64,000 bases of DNA, taken from the NCBI GenBank assembly GCA_946548895.1, contig CAMNQF010000010.1:16439-80438 (forward strand), written 5' to 3'. Shown here in pieces: positions 23,793-33,927 of the stretch. The stretch comes from an uncultured bacterium (GTDB lineage: Bacteria; Bacillota; Clostridia; Oscillospirales; Oscillospiraceae). Position 1 is the stretch's first letter; every line of letters begins with the position of its first letter. Position numbers and translations under genes: made by a program. The notes beneath the pieces were generated by a model that was not told the DNA's origin, ran no database searches, and saw nothing but the letters and a program-made list of their open reading frames with translations.

Positions 23793-26700
23793 TTGAAAAA
23801 ACAATTTGTTACCAGTGTGCTGCTATGCCTTGCCCTGTTCCTGCTGACCGGCGCGCCATCTGCCAGGGCGTCGTATTGGCCGGCGGACGATGGAGCCATG
23901 CCTCTGGCGGAAGAGCAGGCGGGGCACCCCGCGCATGACGGCGGGATAGCTCTGACATCTCAAGGCGGGGCCCTTGTTCAGGGGGGAACGCCCCTCACGC
24001 TGCGTACACTTTATTTTCCGAGATACGCTCAAGGCAATCCTGGAGGCAAGTTTTATCAGGCGGAATGCTATATTTTGGAGGCAGGCAATTATTATCTTGA
24101 CACAGATGTCACGATTCAGCACCCCATTATCATAAAGGGTGCGGTGAGTCTCTGCCTGAACGGGAACACCGTTACCTTGCAGGCGGCGGGTAAATTGGGC
24201 GCCGTATTCAAGCTTATAAAAGGCGCGTTGATTGACGGCACAACCGGAGAGGCTATTACACAGGCCAGCCTGAATTTATATGATTGCGCCGGCGGCGGCA
24301 AAATTACCGGCGGCCATGGCGCCCAGCGCTACGACCCTTATTCCGACAATATTTTTACGGAAGGCGGAGGCGTACAGGTAAGAGGCGAGCTTAACGATCA
24401 AAAAAGCATTATTTTTAATATGCACGGCGGTGAAATCTTCGGAAACCGCATGGACAGCAATGTAAATTCCGGCTATTCCGGCGGCGGCGGCGTGTGTGTT
24501 GACTATGCCGTATTCAATATGTACGGAGGAAAGATTTCAAATAATTCTACAATTGGCAACGGCGGCGGCGTAATGCTGTCAACCGGCACCTTTACCATGA
24601 GCGGAGGAGAAATTTCTGAGAATACGGCCGGGCAAAGCGGCGGCGGTATATACGCTTATGGCACCACAATTCATATTTCAGGCGGGCAGATCAGCGGCAA
24701 CTCCGCCCAGGGGAATGGAGGCGGCCTCTATACAGACCATTCGACCATGTATGTTGTTTCGTCGATCGCCGGAGGCCAGATTACCCGCAACTCGGCCGGA
24801 GGGCAGGGGGGCGGCGTATACATGAAGGCCAAATTCAGCATTTCCGGCGCCCCGCAGATTACCGGCAACACAGCCGGCGATGCCTCCGCCAACCTGCTGC
24901 TCGTTATGGAAGACAAGTATGGGTATGGACGCCCCTGCCTCACAGTTGATCCGGGGCTGGACCAGAGCGCAGTGATAGGAGTTAGCGTCTCTCCCGAAAT
25001 TCACTCGGATTCCAGCGTGTGGGTTACACAGAAGGGTGGTACCCAGGACTATATGGGCTGCTTCCAATCTGACGACAGCGGCTACCGCGTCACATGGAAC
25101 GAGACAGATCAGTATGTCCAGCTGACCAACGGAAACCGCCATATCCATGATGTGCCGGTAGGCTACGGGAGCGGTACGGAGGAGATCGAATTTAATCAGG
25201 TCATTACCAGCAATACGAAATCCCTCTCGCCGGGACATTATTACCTTACAGAGGATATTGAATTAGACAATTCGATTAGTGTAACGATCAGCGATGAGCA
25301 TGAGCGGGTTGATATTTGCCTGAACGGTCATGTCATTAAGCATAACTCCAGCAAAAATGGATCTGTCTTTACTGTAAAGGACAAGGGTACGCTGAATCTG
25401 TACGACTGCACCCCGGAGAGAACGCATGACAACCTGCCTGAGGAGCTTGCGGGGATCACCGGAGGCATTATCACTGGCGGTAAAGGCAGCGATGGCGGAG
25501 GAATGAATGTATCTACTCTTTATGGCGTGACGTTTAATATGTATGGCGGTACAGTCGCCGGAAACTCTGCCACGGGATCTGGCGGCGGCGTATACATAAA
25601 CAGCGCCGTTTTTAATATGTATGGCGGTGAAATCTCCAGAAACAGGCTGGAGAGCACATCAACTGCTCCCTATGCCGGCGGCGGCGGCGTGAGTATCAAA
25701 GATGGAATCAATAAAGCCAGCACATTCAATATGTATGGAGGAAAGATTTCAAATAATAACGCGACGGCCAGCTGCGGCGGCGGTGTTCATGCGTCTGGCG
25801 ACCTTGTAGCCATAAATATGGAGAGAGGAATCATTGAAAAGAATTCCGCTTATGCAGGCGGCGGCGTCTATCTCGATGAGGCCCGCCTGGACCTGTACGG
25901 TGGAGAAATAAGCGGAAACACGGCTCAGGACAACACCACATCTGGCGGTGAGGGCGGCGGTATTCATGTACGCATGGGCAGCCTTTCTATGCACGGCGGC
26001 GCGGTTGAGAGGAATTCAGCGAGCTGGAGGGGCGGCGGCGTGTATGTGAATGGGGGAGACCTTACCCTGTATGATGGAAAAATCTGCGGCAATACCGCAT
26101 ACGGCCATACATTGCAGTACACCGGCCTGTACAGCGCAGGCGGCGGCATCTATGTGAGAAGTTCAACGGTCCCTGTTCAGATTCTTGGCGGAGAAATTTC
26201 CGGCAACACCGCGGAGCATTTTGGCGGCGGCTTCAGCGCATATTGGAGCAGCGGTAGTGCCGATGCTGACCAGACGGTGATTACAGTTTCCGGCGGCCCG
26301 AAGATTTTCGGCAACTCTTCAGGAGATGACGGCCTGCCGGATAATGTCCGCCTCGGCGCAACGGGCAACACGCCCCAATATTACCAATTGATAGCGGTTG
26401 GGGATGGAGGCCTTTCTGCCTCTGCCAGCATCGGCGTCACCTCATCGGCGGCCACCCTCCCTATCCCCATAACAGAAGCGACCGACGAGGCATACGCAAA
26501 CTGCTTCGCGGCGGATGACAGCAGCCTTTACCGTGTGGAATACGCGGATGGGCGTTTGCAGATAACGCAGGGCGGCAGCCATATCCACGCCGGCGTAACG
26601 GAAGAGTTTACTGCGTTATCCTCTCTCAGCTCGCCTCTCAGCGCCGGGAATCATTACCTTACCGGCAGTATGGTTTTAACGGATACGGTTGAGACTCCAA

Positions 26701-29624
26701 ACGGTACCGTGCGCTTATGCCTGAACGGGAGAAAGCTGACCGCGCCGGAAGGCAGGCCGGTATTCAAAATCCCTGCGGGGTCCCACCTGTACCTGAGCTC
26801 CTGCTCCCCGAAGAAGCTCTCCGAGCTGATCGGCGGCGGCAGCATTCTGATTGAGCAGGGCGGCAGCCTAACCTTGCTTGAGAATCAATCTCCCGGCGAC
26901 ACCGGCGCACAGCCGCGGACGATCACAGCCGCGGACGGCGCGATTCTGACGGGAGTTGACAAGAACGGGCAGATTACCAGCGGACACCAGAACCACAACG
27001 GCGTAATCTTTCATCAAATTTTTGACAAGAACAAGCTGTCGACCAAAAAGCCCGTGGCGCCTATCCCGATCCGTCCTGACCATGAGGAGCTTTACTATTA
27101 TCTCCCTGCCGGGAACTACTATATGGCCTCCGACGCCGAGCTGGATATGGCGATGGAGGTTCAGGGCGAGACGAATTTCTGCCTGTTCGATCACAGCCTG
27201 ACCGCCTACAACGAGACCTGGGAGTACGATATGGACCACGTCTTCTGGGTTCCGGACAAGTCCGTGCTGAATGTGTATGACTGCGCCTGCGACCTGCGCG
27301 TTGTCTGGCTGTACGGCGGAAGCGTTCACCTGCGGGGCAGCGGCAAGTTCAATCTGATCACAGGTGAGAATGAGAAGTACTCCTTTGCCCTGGAGGGCGG
27401 GGATGATGTCAGCGGGACGTTTACCTTTGAAGAGGGCACCGGCACAGTATCGCTGCCCCCCAATTCCGTCCTTACGCGGACAGTCGGCTCTCAGACGGCG
27501 GAGATTGCCCGGGGCGGAGAGACCGTCACCATTACCCCGGCGGGCGGTGGGCGTACCATCAGTCTTGACCTGCCTCAGGAAGGACAAGGAACGGGTCAGA
27601 ATGTCGTCCTGCTCTCTCCCAACGACCAGGACGCGGATAAACCCTCAAAGGATGACCTGGTCCTGAAAATTCCGGCTGGGACCGGGATCCAGGCGGGACC
27701 GGACGCTCCCCGCATCGTTTTGGACGATGAGTCCGCCGAACCTGGGATGATTGACACAGCGGGCAATATTACCGCGAAAAAAATCACTGTGTCTGCCCCC
27801 GCTGATGAGGATACCCCGGCTGAGACGGTCTCGCAGGCTGTGATCGCGGCGCCGGGCGGCGAAACGCTGAAGGCGTCTGTCAATGGCACGGTGGATTTCC
27901 CCGCCGGAAGCACCATTACGACAGGAAAAATCTCGCTGACGGTGGAAACAGCCGGGGGGAGCGGGAGCGAGGGAGGCGGAAAATCCCAGACCGGCCAATT
28001 CAACGCCGGAGGGGTGATATCGCTTGCTCCAGGCAGCAAAATCGAGGCGGAAATTGCCGGCGGGGATCCGGGCGGAACGTCCGGCCGGACAATCGTGATT
28101 GCCCTGCCCGCCCAGGAGGGCGGTGGTTCCAGGGAGGAACTGTTCCTGGTGGATAATGGAATTGAGCTGCCCGCCGGCTCTGAGCTCCAATTGAAGCGGC
28201 AGGGGAAAACGATAGTCATTGCCCTTCCATACCCGGAAGGGGGCGGCGACCAGCCGGTGTGGTTCGATGAGGGCAACAATCTGATCCTTCCGGACGGCAC
28301 CACGATCACCGAAGATGGCGAGGAGCCCATTCAGATTACCCCAGAGAATAACACATTTAATCCGGAGACAGGCGAAGTCACCCATACGGAGGATGTTCCC
28401 GATATGCCGGACCGCCCGGTGGTGCCCGACCGGCCGCCCGAGCCCGAAGAGGATAAAAAGGATATTCCTGCCGGCGGCAGCGTCACTGCGGAGGACGGCA
28501 CAAAAATTGAGCGCTCTGAGGACGGCACCATTACCATTACGCCCCCCGGCGGCGGGGATGAACCCGCGATTACCTTAAAGCCGCAGAATCCGGCGGACTC
28601 CGGCCCCGCACCAAAAGCCGACAAGGACGGCAATGTCTATGTTGAGGGCGCGTTCCAGGTACAGACAGACGACGGCAAGCCGGAGATTACGGTAAAGCCT
28701 GCTCCTGGCGATAAGCCGGCGAAGGTGAGCCCGGAGGGCGCGGTAGAGCTTCCCAACGGGGGCGAGGTGACCGTACCGAAGCGGGGGGGCGACCCTGATA
28801 CCCCAATTAAAATTGAGATTCCGAACGGAGGCGGGACAATCGTCCTGACGCCGGACGGCAAGATCACCCTTCCGCCCGGTACCAAGGTCACCGTTGATGG
28901 GAATGAGGTCACGGTTCCCAGTGCCGGCGGGAGCGTTGACCCATCGACTGGAAAGGTAACCGTGGCTACGCCGCCCGGACCTGACCGGCCGGGTTACTCT
29001 GGCGGCGGCTCTGGCGGTGGAACGAACAGCAAGCCCTCCGAAACCAAAGGGACTGGAGATTGTCCGCGGGACAGGACCTGCCCGATTTGGCCCTATACGG
29101 ACGCCGTTCCCAATGCGTGGTATCATGACGGCGTACATTTCTGCATAGAAGCAGGCCTGATGGTCGGCACCAGTACCAGCCCCGTCTTGCTGTTTGAGCC
29201 GGATATTCCCCTGACGCGGGCCATGGCCGTGCAGGTGCTGTACAACTGGGCCGGCTGTCCGAGGACTGACGGGGAAAATCCTTTCCGCGATGTGGCGCCC
29301 AGTGCGTGGTATGATCGGGCTATCACTTGGGCGGCTAAGGAAAAGGTCGTATTTGGCTATGGCGACGGACGTTTCGGCCCCGAGGACCCCGTCACGCGGG
29401 AGCAATTGGCGGCTATGCTCTGGCGTAACGCCAAACAGCCCGCGTCGCAGCATGGGCTGGCCTTCTCGGATTCTGACAGGATCAGCGGCTATGCGATTTC
29501 CGCCCTGCGCTGGAGCACCGAGAAGGAAATCGTATACGGCTATCCGAACGGTTTATTGATTCCCCAGGGCAACGCGACCCGCGCGGAGGCCGCGCAGATG
29601 TTCTATCGGTATTTCAACCGCTAA
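23793..29624 (+). CDS. Giant beta-helix surface protein with C-terminal SLH domains
   Basis: The protein has 1943 residues. Residues 1-26 are a signal peptide (MKKQFVTSVLLCLALFLL then TGAPSARA). Two large right-handed parallel beta-helix regions (about 90-420 and 460-870) repeat FNMYGGEISxN and NGGGVY rungs of roughly 20-30 residues. Residues of about 1190-1750 are a second repeat class, rich in PAGSxIT, TIVIALP and GGDxP, likely strand stacks. Residues of about 1755-1943 hold three SLH motifs (AWYHDGVHFCIEAGLMVG, DVAPSAWYDRAITWAA, ISALRWSTEKEIVYGY) for anchoring to secondary cell-wall polymer. The start is TTG at 23793 with AAAGGAAG upstream. Pectate-lyase-like folds can bind or cut glycans; no catalytic site is assigned. 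Confidence 0.88.
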   Translation: MKKQFVTSVLLCLALFLLTGAPSARASYWPADDGAMPLAEEQAGHPAHDGGIALTSQGGALVQGGTPLTLRTLYFPRYAQGNPGGKFYQAECYILEAGNYYLDTDVTIQHPIIIKGAVSLCLNGNTVTLQAAGKLGAVFKLIKGALIDGTTGEAITQASLNLYDCAGGGKITGGHGAQRYDPYSDNIFTEGGGVQVRGELNDQKSIIFNMHGGEIFGNRMDSNVNSGYSGGGGVCVDYAVFNMYGGKISNNSTIGNGGGVMLSTGTFTMSGGEISENTAGQSGGGIYAYGTTIHISGGQISGNSAQGNGGGLYTDHSTMYVVSSIAGGQITRNSAGGQGGGVYMKAKFSISGAPQITGNTAGDASANLLLVMEDKYGYGRPCLTVDPGLDQSAVIGVSVSPEIHSDSSVWVTQKGGTQDYMGCFQSDDSGYRVTWNETDQYVQLTNGNRHIHDVPVGYGSGTEEIEFNQVITSNTKSLSPGHYYLTEDIELDNSISVTISDEHERVDICLNGHVIKHNSSKNGSVFTVKDKGTLNLYDCTPERTHDNLPEELAGITGGIITGGKGSDGGGMNVSTLYGVTFNMYGGTVAGNSATGSGGGVYINSAVFNMYGGEISRNRLESTSTAPYAGGGGVSIKDGINKASTFNMYGGKISNNNATASCGGGVHASGDLVAINMERGIIEKNSAYAGGGVYLDEARLDLYGGEISGNTAQDNTTSGGEGGGIHVRMGSLSMHGGAVERNSASWRGGGVYVNGGDLTLYDGKICGNTAYGHTLQYTGLYSAGGGIYVRSSTVPVQILGGEISGNTAEHFGGGFSAYWSSGSADADQTVITVSGGPKIFGNSSGDDGLPDNVRLGATGNTPQYYQLIAVGDGGLSASASIGVTSSAATLPIPITEATDEAYANCFAADDSSLYRVEYADGRLQITQGGSHIHAGVTEEFTALSSLSSPLSAGNHYLTGSMVLTDTVETPNGTVRLCLNGRKLTAPEGRPVFKIPAGSHLYLSSCSPKKLSELIGGGSILIEQGGSLTLLENQSPGDTGAQPRTITAADGAILTGVDKNGQITSGHQNHNGVIFHQIFDKNKLSTKKPVAPIPIRPDHEELYYYLPAGNYYMASDAELDMAMEVQGETNFCLFDHSLTAYNETWEYDMDHVFWVPDKSVLNVYDCACDLRVVWLYGGSVHLRGSGKFNLITGENEKYSFALEGGDDVSGTFTFEEGTGTVSLPPNSVLTRTVGSQTAEIARGGETVTITPAGGGRTISLDLPQEGQGTGQNVVLLSPNDQDADKPSKDDLVLKIPAGTGIQAGPDAPRIVLDDESAEPGMIDTAGNITAKKITVSAPADEDTPAETVSQAVIAAPGGETLKASVNGTVDFPAGSTITTGKISLTVETAGGSGSEGGGKSQTGQFNAGGVISLAPGSKIEAEIAGGDPGGTSGRTIVIALPAQEGGGSREELFLVDNGIELPAGSELQLKRQGKTIVIALPYPEGGGDQPVWFDEGNNLILPDGTTITEDGEEPIQITPENNTFNPETGEVTHTEDVPDMPDRPVVPDRPPEPEEDKKDIPAGGSVTAEDGTKIERSEDGTITITPPGGGDEPAITLKPQNPADSGPAPKADKDGNVYVEGAFQVQTDDGKPEITVKPAPGDKPAKVSPEGAVELPNGGEVTVPKRGGDPDTPIKIEIPNGGGTIVLTPDGKITLPPGTKVTVDGNEVTVPSAGGSVDPSTGKVTVATPPGPDRPGYSGGGSGGGTNSKPSETKGTGDCPRDRTCPIWPYTDAVPNAWYHDGVHFCIEAGLMVGTSTSPVLLFEPDIPLTRAMAVQVLYNWAGCPRTDGENPFRDVAPSAWYDRAITWAAKEKVVFGYGDGRFGPEDPVTREQLAAMLWRNAKQPASQHGLAFSDSDRISGYAISALRWSTEKEIVYGYPNGLLIPQGNATRAEAAQMFYRYFNR

Positions 29625-29647
29625 AGCCATAATGACCTCGCCTGTAC

Positions 29648-29816
29648 TTATCTTTGCGGCCTGCCTGGACATATCCCAGGCAGGCCGCCTGACACATCCA
29701 CATTGGCGCCGATCATATGCGCCGCATAGCCGCTGGAGAGGTAGACGGCCATTGCCGCGATTTCCTCGGAGGCAGTCAAGTCGCTGATCTTACTTACTAA
29801 CTCCGGTGAGATGTCC
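29648..29816 (-). pseudogene. C-terminal remnant of a short-chain dehydrogenase
   Basis: The minus strand reads ISDLTASEEIAAMAVYLSSG and then YAAHMIGANVDVSGGLPG, the characteristic C-terminus of SDR oxidoreductases, up to a TAA at 29648. The catalytic and cofactor-binding parts are absent. A 13-bp hairpin (29656-29688) lies within its end. Confidence 0.7.
29656..29688. terminator. Hairpin after the SLH protein gene
   Basis: A 13-bp stem GCGGCCTGCCTGG/CCAGGCAGGCCGC, with no U-tract. Confidence 0.5.
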
Positions 29817-29951
29817 ACATCGTACAGACTCCATCGCCTGCTGCAACACGTCCCGGAACATCTCTTTCATCACGTCTATAATCTCGGTGATGCTGTTGAA
29901 TTTTTGGCTGTCCACATATGCTTTCAGCATTTCCTTCGGCGTCTGTTCCAT
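29815..29951 (-). pseudogene. N-terminal fragment of an IS256-family transposase
   Basis: From the ATG at 29951 the minus strand reads MEQTPKEMLKAYVDSQKF, then EIIDVMKEMFRDVLQQAMES, the N-terminus of IS256-type transposases. The frame then fuses to the SDR remnant, with the DDE catalytic part missing. Upstream, to about 30120, a further unrecognised open frame (LPRSNALAFLATAAGSVVFY) may be another scrap. Confidence 0.65.
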
Positions 29952-30132
29952 TATAATTCTTTCTTTCAATTCCTGCCTTTCTAAATTCAAATCTCTGATG
30001 GACGGTGAGAAACAACGCAAAATAGAAAACCACGGAACCGGCAGCGGTGGCCAGAAACGCCAGGGCATTGGAGCGCGGCAGGGCTTTTGCCGTGGCATCC
30101 ACCTCCAAGGATAGATTCATGAGGAAAATCTA

Positions 30133-30162
30133 TTGACAGGACAACTTTTCAGGCTCTATAAT
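30133..30162 (+). promoter_or_regulatory. Promoter of the chemoreceptor gene
   Basis: TTGACA (30133-30138), 18 bases, TATAAT (30157-30162). Confidence 0.85.
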
Positions 30163-30222
30163 GGACACGAGCTCTCTAGGAAGAAATACGGCTTCGGCAC
30201 AATTATGTTGAGGTGGAAAGAG

Positions 30223-32196
30223 ATGAAAAGTATTCGTAAAAAAATTACAGTATGCTTGATGGCAACCGTCCTGACCGCATTGATCGCGGTGGGGGCGGCC
30301 AGCAGCGCCCTGAGCTACCGAAACACTGTGGCCACGGTGGACCAGCTAATGAGCGAAACGGCCACTCTGGCGGCCCAGCGCGTAGAGCAGGAGCTGACCG
30401 CCTACAAAAACGTGGCCATGGACACCGGCTGCATCCCCCAGCTGTCCGACGGAGGCGTGGCGCTGGAGGAGAAGCGGGCCATCATTGACGAGCGGGTGTC
30501 CATGCACGGCTTCCAGCGCGGCAATGTCATCGGCGCCGACGGCATCAGTATTTTCGACGGCAAGGACTATTCCGACCGGGAATATGTGCGGCAGGCCATG
30601 CAGGGCAACGTTTACGTGTCCGAGCCGCTGGTCAGCAAGATCACCGGCGAGCTTTCCATCATGGTGGCGGCGCCCCTCTACGCGGACGGAACCCGGGGGG
30701 CCGACATTGTGGGCGTGGTCTATTTCGTGCCCCAGGAGACCTTTTTGAATGATATCGTCTCCTCCATCCAGATTGGCGACAACTGCCGGGCCTACATGAT
30801 TAACAAGTCCGGCGACACCATCGCCGACATTACCCTGGACACCATCACCACCCAGAACGTCGAGCGGGAGGCCCAGAGCGACTCCTCCCTGAAGAGCCGC
30901 GCCGCCATCCATGAGGCCATGCGCCAGGGCAAGACTGGCTTTGGCTCCATCCAGTCCAGCGACGGTTCCCGCTATCTGGCCTATGCCCCTGTGGGCGGCA
31001 CCGACGGCTGGAGCCTGGCTGTGGCCTCCCCCAAGTCCAACTATCTGGCGGATACATATTTCGGCATTCTCATCAGCGTGCTGGTGATCGTGGTGTCCAT
31101 GATTGCCTCCACCGTGGTGGCTGTGCGGCTGTCCAACAGCATCAGCGTGCCCATGCGGTCCTGCGCCGCCCGGATGAAGCAGTTGGTGGAGGGCGATCTG
31201 AAGTCCCCCGCCCCCGAGGCCGTGGGCGAGGACGAAACGGCGGAGCTGACCCGCTCCACCGCGGCCATGGTAGCGGGGCTGAACACCATCATCGACGACA
31301 TCAGCTATCTGCTGGGCGAGATGGCCAATAAGAATTTTGACATCCAGTCCCCCCACCGGGACGCCTATGTGGGCGGTTTCCAGAGCATCCTGATGTCCAT
31401 GCGCACTTTGAAGCTGGAACTCAGCGGCACCATGCGGCAGATCGACTCCGCCGCCGGTCAGGTCTCCTCCGCCAGCGGCCAGGTGTCCACCGGCGCCCAG
31501 ACGTTGAGCCAGGGCTCCATGGAGCAGGCCAGCTCCATTGAGGAGCTGGCGGCCACCATAAACGACATCTCCGCCAGTGCGAAAAAGACCTCCGCCGCCG
31601 CGGAGGAGGCGGGGAAATACGTGGGCCTGGCCGGCGCCCAGCTGGGCACCAGCGTAGAGTATGTCAAGGAACTGAACACCGCCATGGAGCGCATCTCCAG
31701 TTCCTCGGAAGAGATCTCCAAGATCATCGCGGCCATTGAGAACATCGCGTTCCAGACCAATATTCTGGCGCTGAACGCGGCCGTGGAGGCCGCCCGTGCG
31801 GGCTCCGCCGGGAAAGGCTTCGCGGTGGTGGCCGACGAGGTTCGCAACCTGGCCTCCAAGTCCGATGAGGCCGCCAAGGCCACCAAGGAGCTGATTGAGA
31901 GCTCCATCATATCCGTCTCGGAGGGCAGCCAAGTGGTGAACCGGGTTACCGAATCTCTGGAGCGGACCAATGAATTGGCAGGCAACGTATCTGTTCAAAT
32001 GAATGTGGTGGTGGGGGCGGTGGAGAACCAGACCACCGCTCTGGCCCAGGTCACCGAAGGCATTGAGCAGATCTCCTCCGTCGTGCAGACCAACAGCGCC
32101 ACCGCCCAGGAGAGCGCCGCCGCCAGCGAAGAGCTGTCAGCCGAGGCGAACAGCTTGAAACAGATGGTGGATGGGTTTACTCTGGCTTCTGATTGA
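30223..32196 (+). CDS. Methyl-accepting chemotaxis protein with dCache-type sensor
   Basis: The protein has 657 residues. Membrane helix 1 is about 8-30. An extracellular double-Cache-like sensor (35-275) includes [19 protein letters not shown] and [13 protein letters not shown]. Helix 2 (about 280-305) is followed by HAMP (305-360) and a long coiled-coil signalling domain (about 400-655). The tip has [18 protein letters not shown] followed by [13 protein letters not shown], the CheA/CheW contact. The ATG at 30223 follows GAGGTGG. Cache receptors typically bind amino acids or organic acids. No che genes are nearby. Confidence 0.93.
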   Translation: MKSIRKKITVCLMATVLTALIAVGAASSALSYRNTVATVDQLMSETATLAAQRVEQELTAYKNVAMDTGCIPQLSDGGVALEEKRAIIDERVSMHGFQRGNVIGADGISIFDGKDYSDREYVRQAMQGNVYVSEPLVSKITGELSIMVAAPLYADGTRGADIVGVVYFVPQETFLNDIVSSIQIGDNCRAYMINKSGDTIADITLDTITTQNVEREAQSDSSLKSRAAIHEAMRQGKTGFGSIQSSDGSRYLAYAPVGGTDGWSLAVASPKSNYLADTYFGILISVLVIVVSMIASTVVAVRLSNSISVPMRSCAARMKQLVEGDLKSPAPEAVGEDETAELTRSTAAMVAGLNTIIDDISYLLGEMANKNFDIQSPHRDAYVGGFQSILMSMRTLKLELSGTMRQIDSAAGQVSSASGQVSTGAQTLSQGSMEQASSIEELAATINDISASAKKTSAAAEEAGKYVGLAGAQLGTSVEYVKELNTAMERISSSSEEISKIIAAIENIAFQTNILALNAAVEAARAGSAGKGFAVVADEVRNLASKSDEAAKATKELIESSIISVSEGSQVVNRVTESLERTNELAGNVSVQMNVVVGAVENQTTALAQVTEGIEQISSVVQTNSATAQESAAASEELSAEANSLKQMVDGFTLASD

Positions 32197-32206
32197 CCAG
32201 CTGAAC

Positions 32207-32260
32207 AACCCTACCCAATCTGAACAAATTGTTGTCAATTGTTCGGACTGGGTAGGGTCG
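32207..32260 (+). terminator. Hairpin terminator after the chemoreceptor gene
   Basis: CCCTACCCA/TGGGTAGGG plus inner GAACAA/TTGTTC pairing, starting 12 bases after the stop and followed by a short T-containing run. The remaining bases to 32398 show nothing else. Confidence 0.65.
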
Positions 32261-32398
32261 TTCTGTGCCTGCAGTCCCTCCATTTCAAAGGCTACAGGCT
32301 TTTTTTGACTTCGGATAACGCGCTTCCTTCCCAGCGCGTGTAAGTGCTGCCCCGGCTTTCGGCAATGCTCCGCGACATTCTGCCGGGGCATGGCTCAT

Positions 32399-32923
32399 TT
32401 ATATCTGCCCCTTTCTCTTCTCAGCGTACGACCGGCGCGCCTCCTCGATCCCTTTTATAACTTCCGGGCTCTTGATGTACGCTTCGAAAAACTTCTGTAC
32501 TTCCGGGCTGTTGACATCCACCTCCTGGACGGCCGTGTATTCGCCGGGGGCAAGCCATTTGCCATCTACCGTTAACGGCTCCTCGCCGCTGTTGCAGAAC
32601 ACGACGCAGGGGAAGTCCAGTTCCTCGTGGTGCACGCGGATGCCGTTGGGGCGGTGATCTCTGGAGCTGGGTCTGCTTTCGTGGAATGCCACCAGAGCGT
32701 CCCCGTCCTCGGACATTCGGATCACAGCCTCGTCCGCCCGGTCGCCATCGCTGAAGGTTTCCCAGAAAATCTCCTGGACACCGCCTCCGGGAATCAAAAG
32801 GCAGGCGTCCTCCAGCATGGCTTCCTGCGTTCGGTTCAGGCAGATGACGATCTTCTCCCCAAGCCCGAGTTCAGCGTCCCGCTGAATCTGATCAGTGATG
32901 CGTTTGATGTCCTTCGCGTTCAT
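32399..32923 (-). CDS. Uncharacterised protein, paralogue of the divergent 33316 gene
   Basis: The protein has 174 residues, is soluble and acidic, with no signal peptide. The middle (EKIVICLNRTQEAMLEDA, RMSEDGDALVAF) and the region FCNSGEEPLTVDGKWLAPGEYTA (in two halves around residues 108-130) align with the product of the divergent gene. I recognise no known family. The ATG at 32923 has GGAGGGATTAGT upstream. Its roughly 180-base leader contains a terminator. Confidence 0.7.
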   Translation of the reverse strand: MNAKDIKRITDQIQRDAELGLGEKIVICLNRTQEAMLEDACLLIPGGGVQEIFWETFSDGDRADEAVIRMSEDGDALVAFHESRPSSRDHRPNGIRVHHEELDFPCVVFCNSGEEPLTVDGKWLAPGEYTAVQEVDVNSPEVQKFFEAYIKSPEVIKGIEEARRSYAEKRKGQI

Positions 32924-32972
32924 ACTAATCCCTCCAATTTTTATTCAGAAGTGTGCCGTTTTCAAAAGAAAA

Positions 32973-33004
32973 GCCTGCTTTCCGATGGGCTTCCGAAAAC
33001 AGGC
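32973..33004 (-). terminator. Terminator-like hairpin in the leader of the 32399 gene
   Basis: On the minus strand GCCTGTTTTC pairs with GAAAGCAGGC (one G-U) and is followed by TTTTCTTTTG, then the ribosome site. It lies between promoter and start codon, so it can attenuate. Confidence 0.6.
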
Positions 33005-33108
33005 AACAAAAAAGCGCAACAGCAAAACCCGTGATTCGGAAATCAAACTGGTTCGCCGCCTGCGCATGGCAAACACTATTAAATTGTCAGCACCGCTTCT
33101 ATATTGAC

Positions 33109-33209
33109 AGGATAACATAATTCAGAGAATCTGTCAAGGTTTTTTAGCAGCTCTGCGGATTGGCGCTGCGAATTGGCCCTTGACAGCTCTGCCGCCCACA
33201 TGGTATCCT
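33109..33209. promoter_or_regulatory. Divergent promoter pair of the two paralogues
   Basis: Minus strand: TTGACA (33137-33132), 17 bases, TATCCT (33114-33109). Plus strand: TTGACA (33180-33185), 18 bases, TATCCT (33204-33209). Both begin TTGACAG and both use TATCCTG, as expected if the whole unit was duplicated. Confidence 0.7.
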
Positions 33210-33250
33210 GATGACGGGCACAGTGAACTTCACATCGGATCAGGCTTTAT

Positions 33251-33298
33251 GCGGTCACGATTCTCCGTCAGCGGAGAGATCGTGACCGCTTTATTTTG
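33251..33298 (+). terminator. Terminator-like hairpin in the leader of the 33316 gene
   Basis: GCGGTCACGA and TCTCCG pair with CGGAGA and TCGTGACCGC across a small internal loop, with a TCAG tip, followed by TTTATTTTG. It lies directly before AAAGGAG and the start codon. Confidence 0.75.
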
Positions 33299-33315
33299 TG
33301 AAAGGAGAGCACACA

Positions 33316-33714
33316 ATGGGCAGGGAAGAACAGGATTTTTTCAAGAGCAACCCAGAGGGAGCCATCATCGTGGCCCTGGATGACCGAAAAGATGGGCTTC
33401 TGTTTGGCGCGGCGGAGCTGCGGAATGGCCAGGAGAGTTGGCTGGACTATGAACTGGAGTTCAGCCAGGATGGCAGCGCGGTTTCGCTGTTCCGGGGGGC
33501 GGAGGATACGCCCGCGGTGGAATACTGCGTCAGAGGACGGCGGGTGGACACCGTAACGCCGCCGGACCGGCTGCTGATCCTATGGAACCGCGGGCAGCGC
33601 GCGCTGGCCGTGGGCGGAGAGCCGCTCTCACCGGGGGCGATAACCGCCAGCGCCCCTCAGGGAGCCACTCCCTGGCTGCTGCGATTTGCCGGCTGGCTAT
33701 CGGCGTGGGAGTGA
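33316..33714 (+). CDS. Uncharacterised protein, paralogue of the divergent 32399 gene
   Basis: The protein has 132 residues. GAIIVALDDRKDGLLFGAAEL and LLILWNRGQRALAVGGEPLS then PGAITAS align with the divergent gene product, so the two are shortened and full-length versions of one fold. No known family is recognised. AAAGGAGAG precedes the ATG at 33316. A terminator in its leader suggests conditional expression. Confidence 0.65.
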   Translation: MGREEQDFFKSNPEGAIIVALDDRKDGLLFGAAELRNGQESWLDYELEFSQDGSAVSLFRGAEDTPAVEYCVRGRRVDTVTPPDRLLILWNRGQRALAVGGEPLSPGAITASAPQGATPWLLRFAGWLSAWE

Positions 33715-33819
33715 TGCCGCTGGTGAAGCCGGTCACTGGGGCCATATCCCAAAACACCTGCTTGAGCGGTTCTTCCTTCCCCTCATTCGCGGAAACCACA
33801 CGCGCAAAAGCGTTCGCAC

Positions 33820-33915
33820 ATGGCGCCTCGCCTGCCGCAGGCCGCGGCCTACTGCCGTGTCAGCATTAAGCATGAGGAGCAGCAGCACAGTTTGGCAGCC
33901 CAAATCAACTGCTAT
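33820..33915 (+). pseudogene. N-terminal scrap of a serine recombinase
   Basis: The plus strand reads AAAYCRVSIKHEEQQHSL then AAQINCYI, the start of resolvase-type recombinases including the catalytic serine in YCRVS. The frame continues into unrelated sequence. It marks an old mobile-element scar. Confidence 0.65.
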
Positions 33916-33927
33916 ATCCCAATAAGC

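Noticed and set aside
24300..26250. Many short GGCGGCGGCGT-type repeats, possible CRISPR or satellite
   Set aside because: Spacing follows the codons of beta-helix rungs in one continuous reading frame; repeats vary and there are no unique spacers or cas genes.
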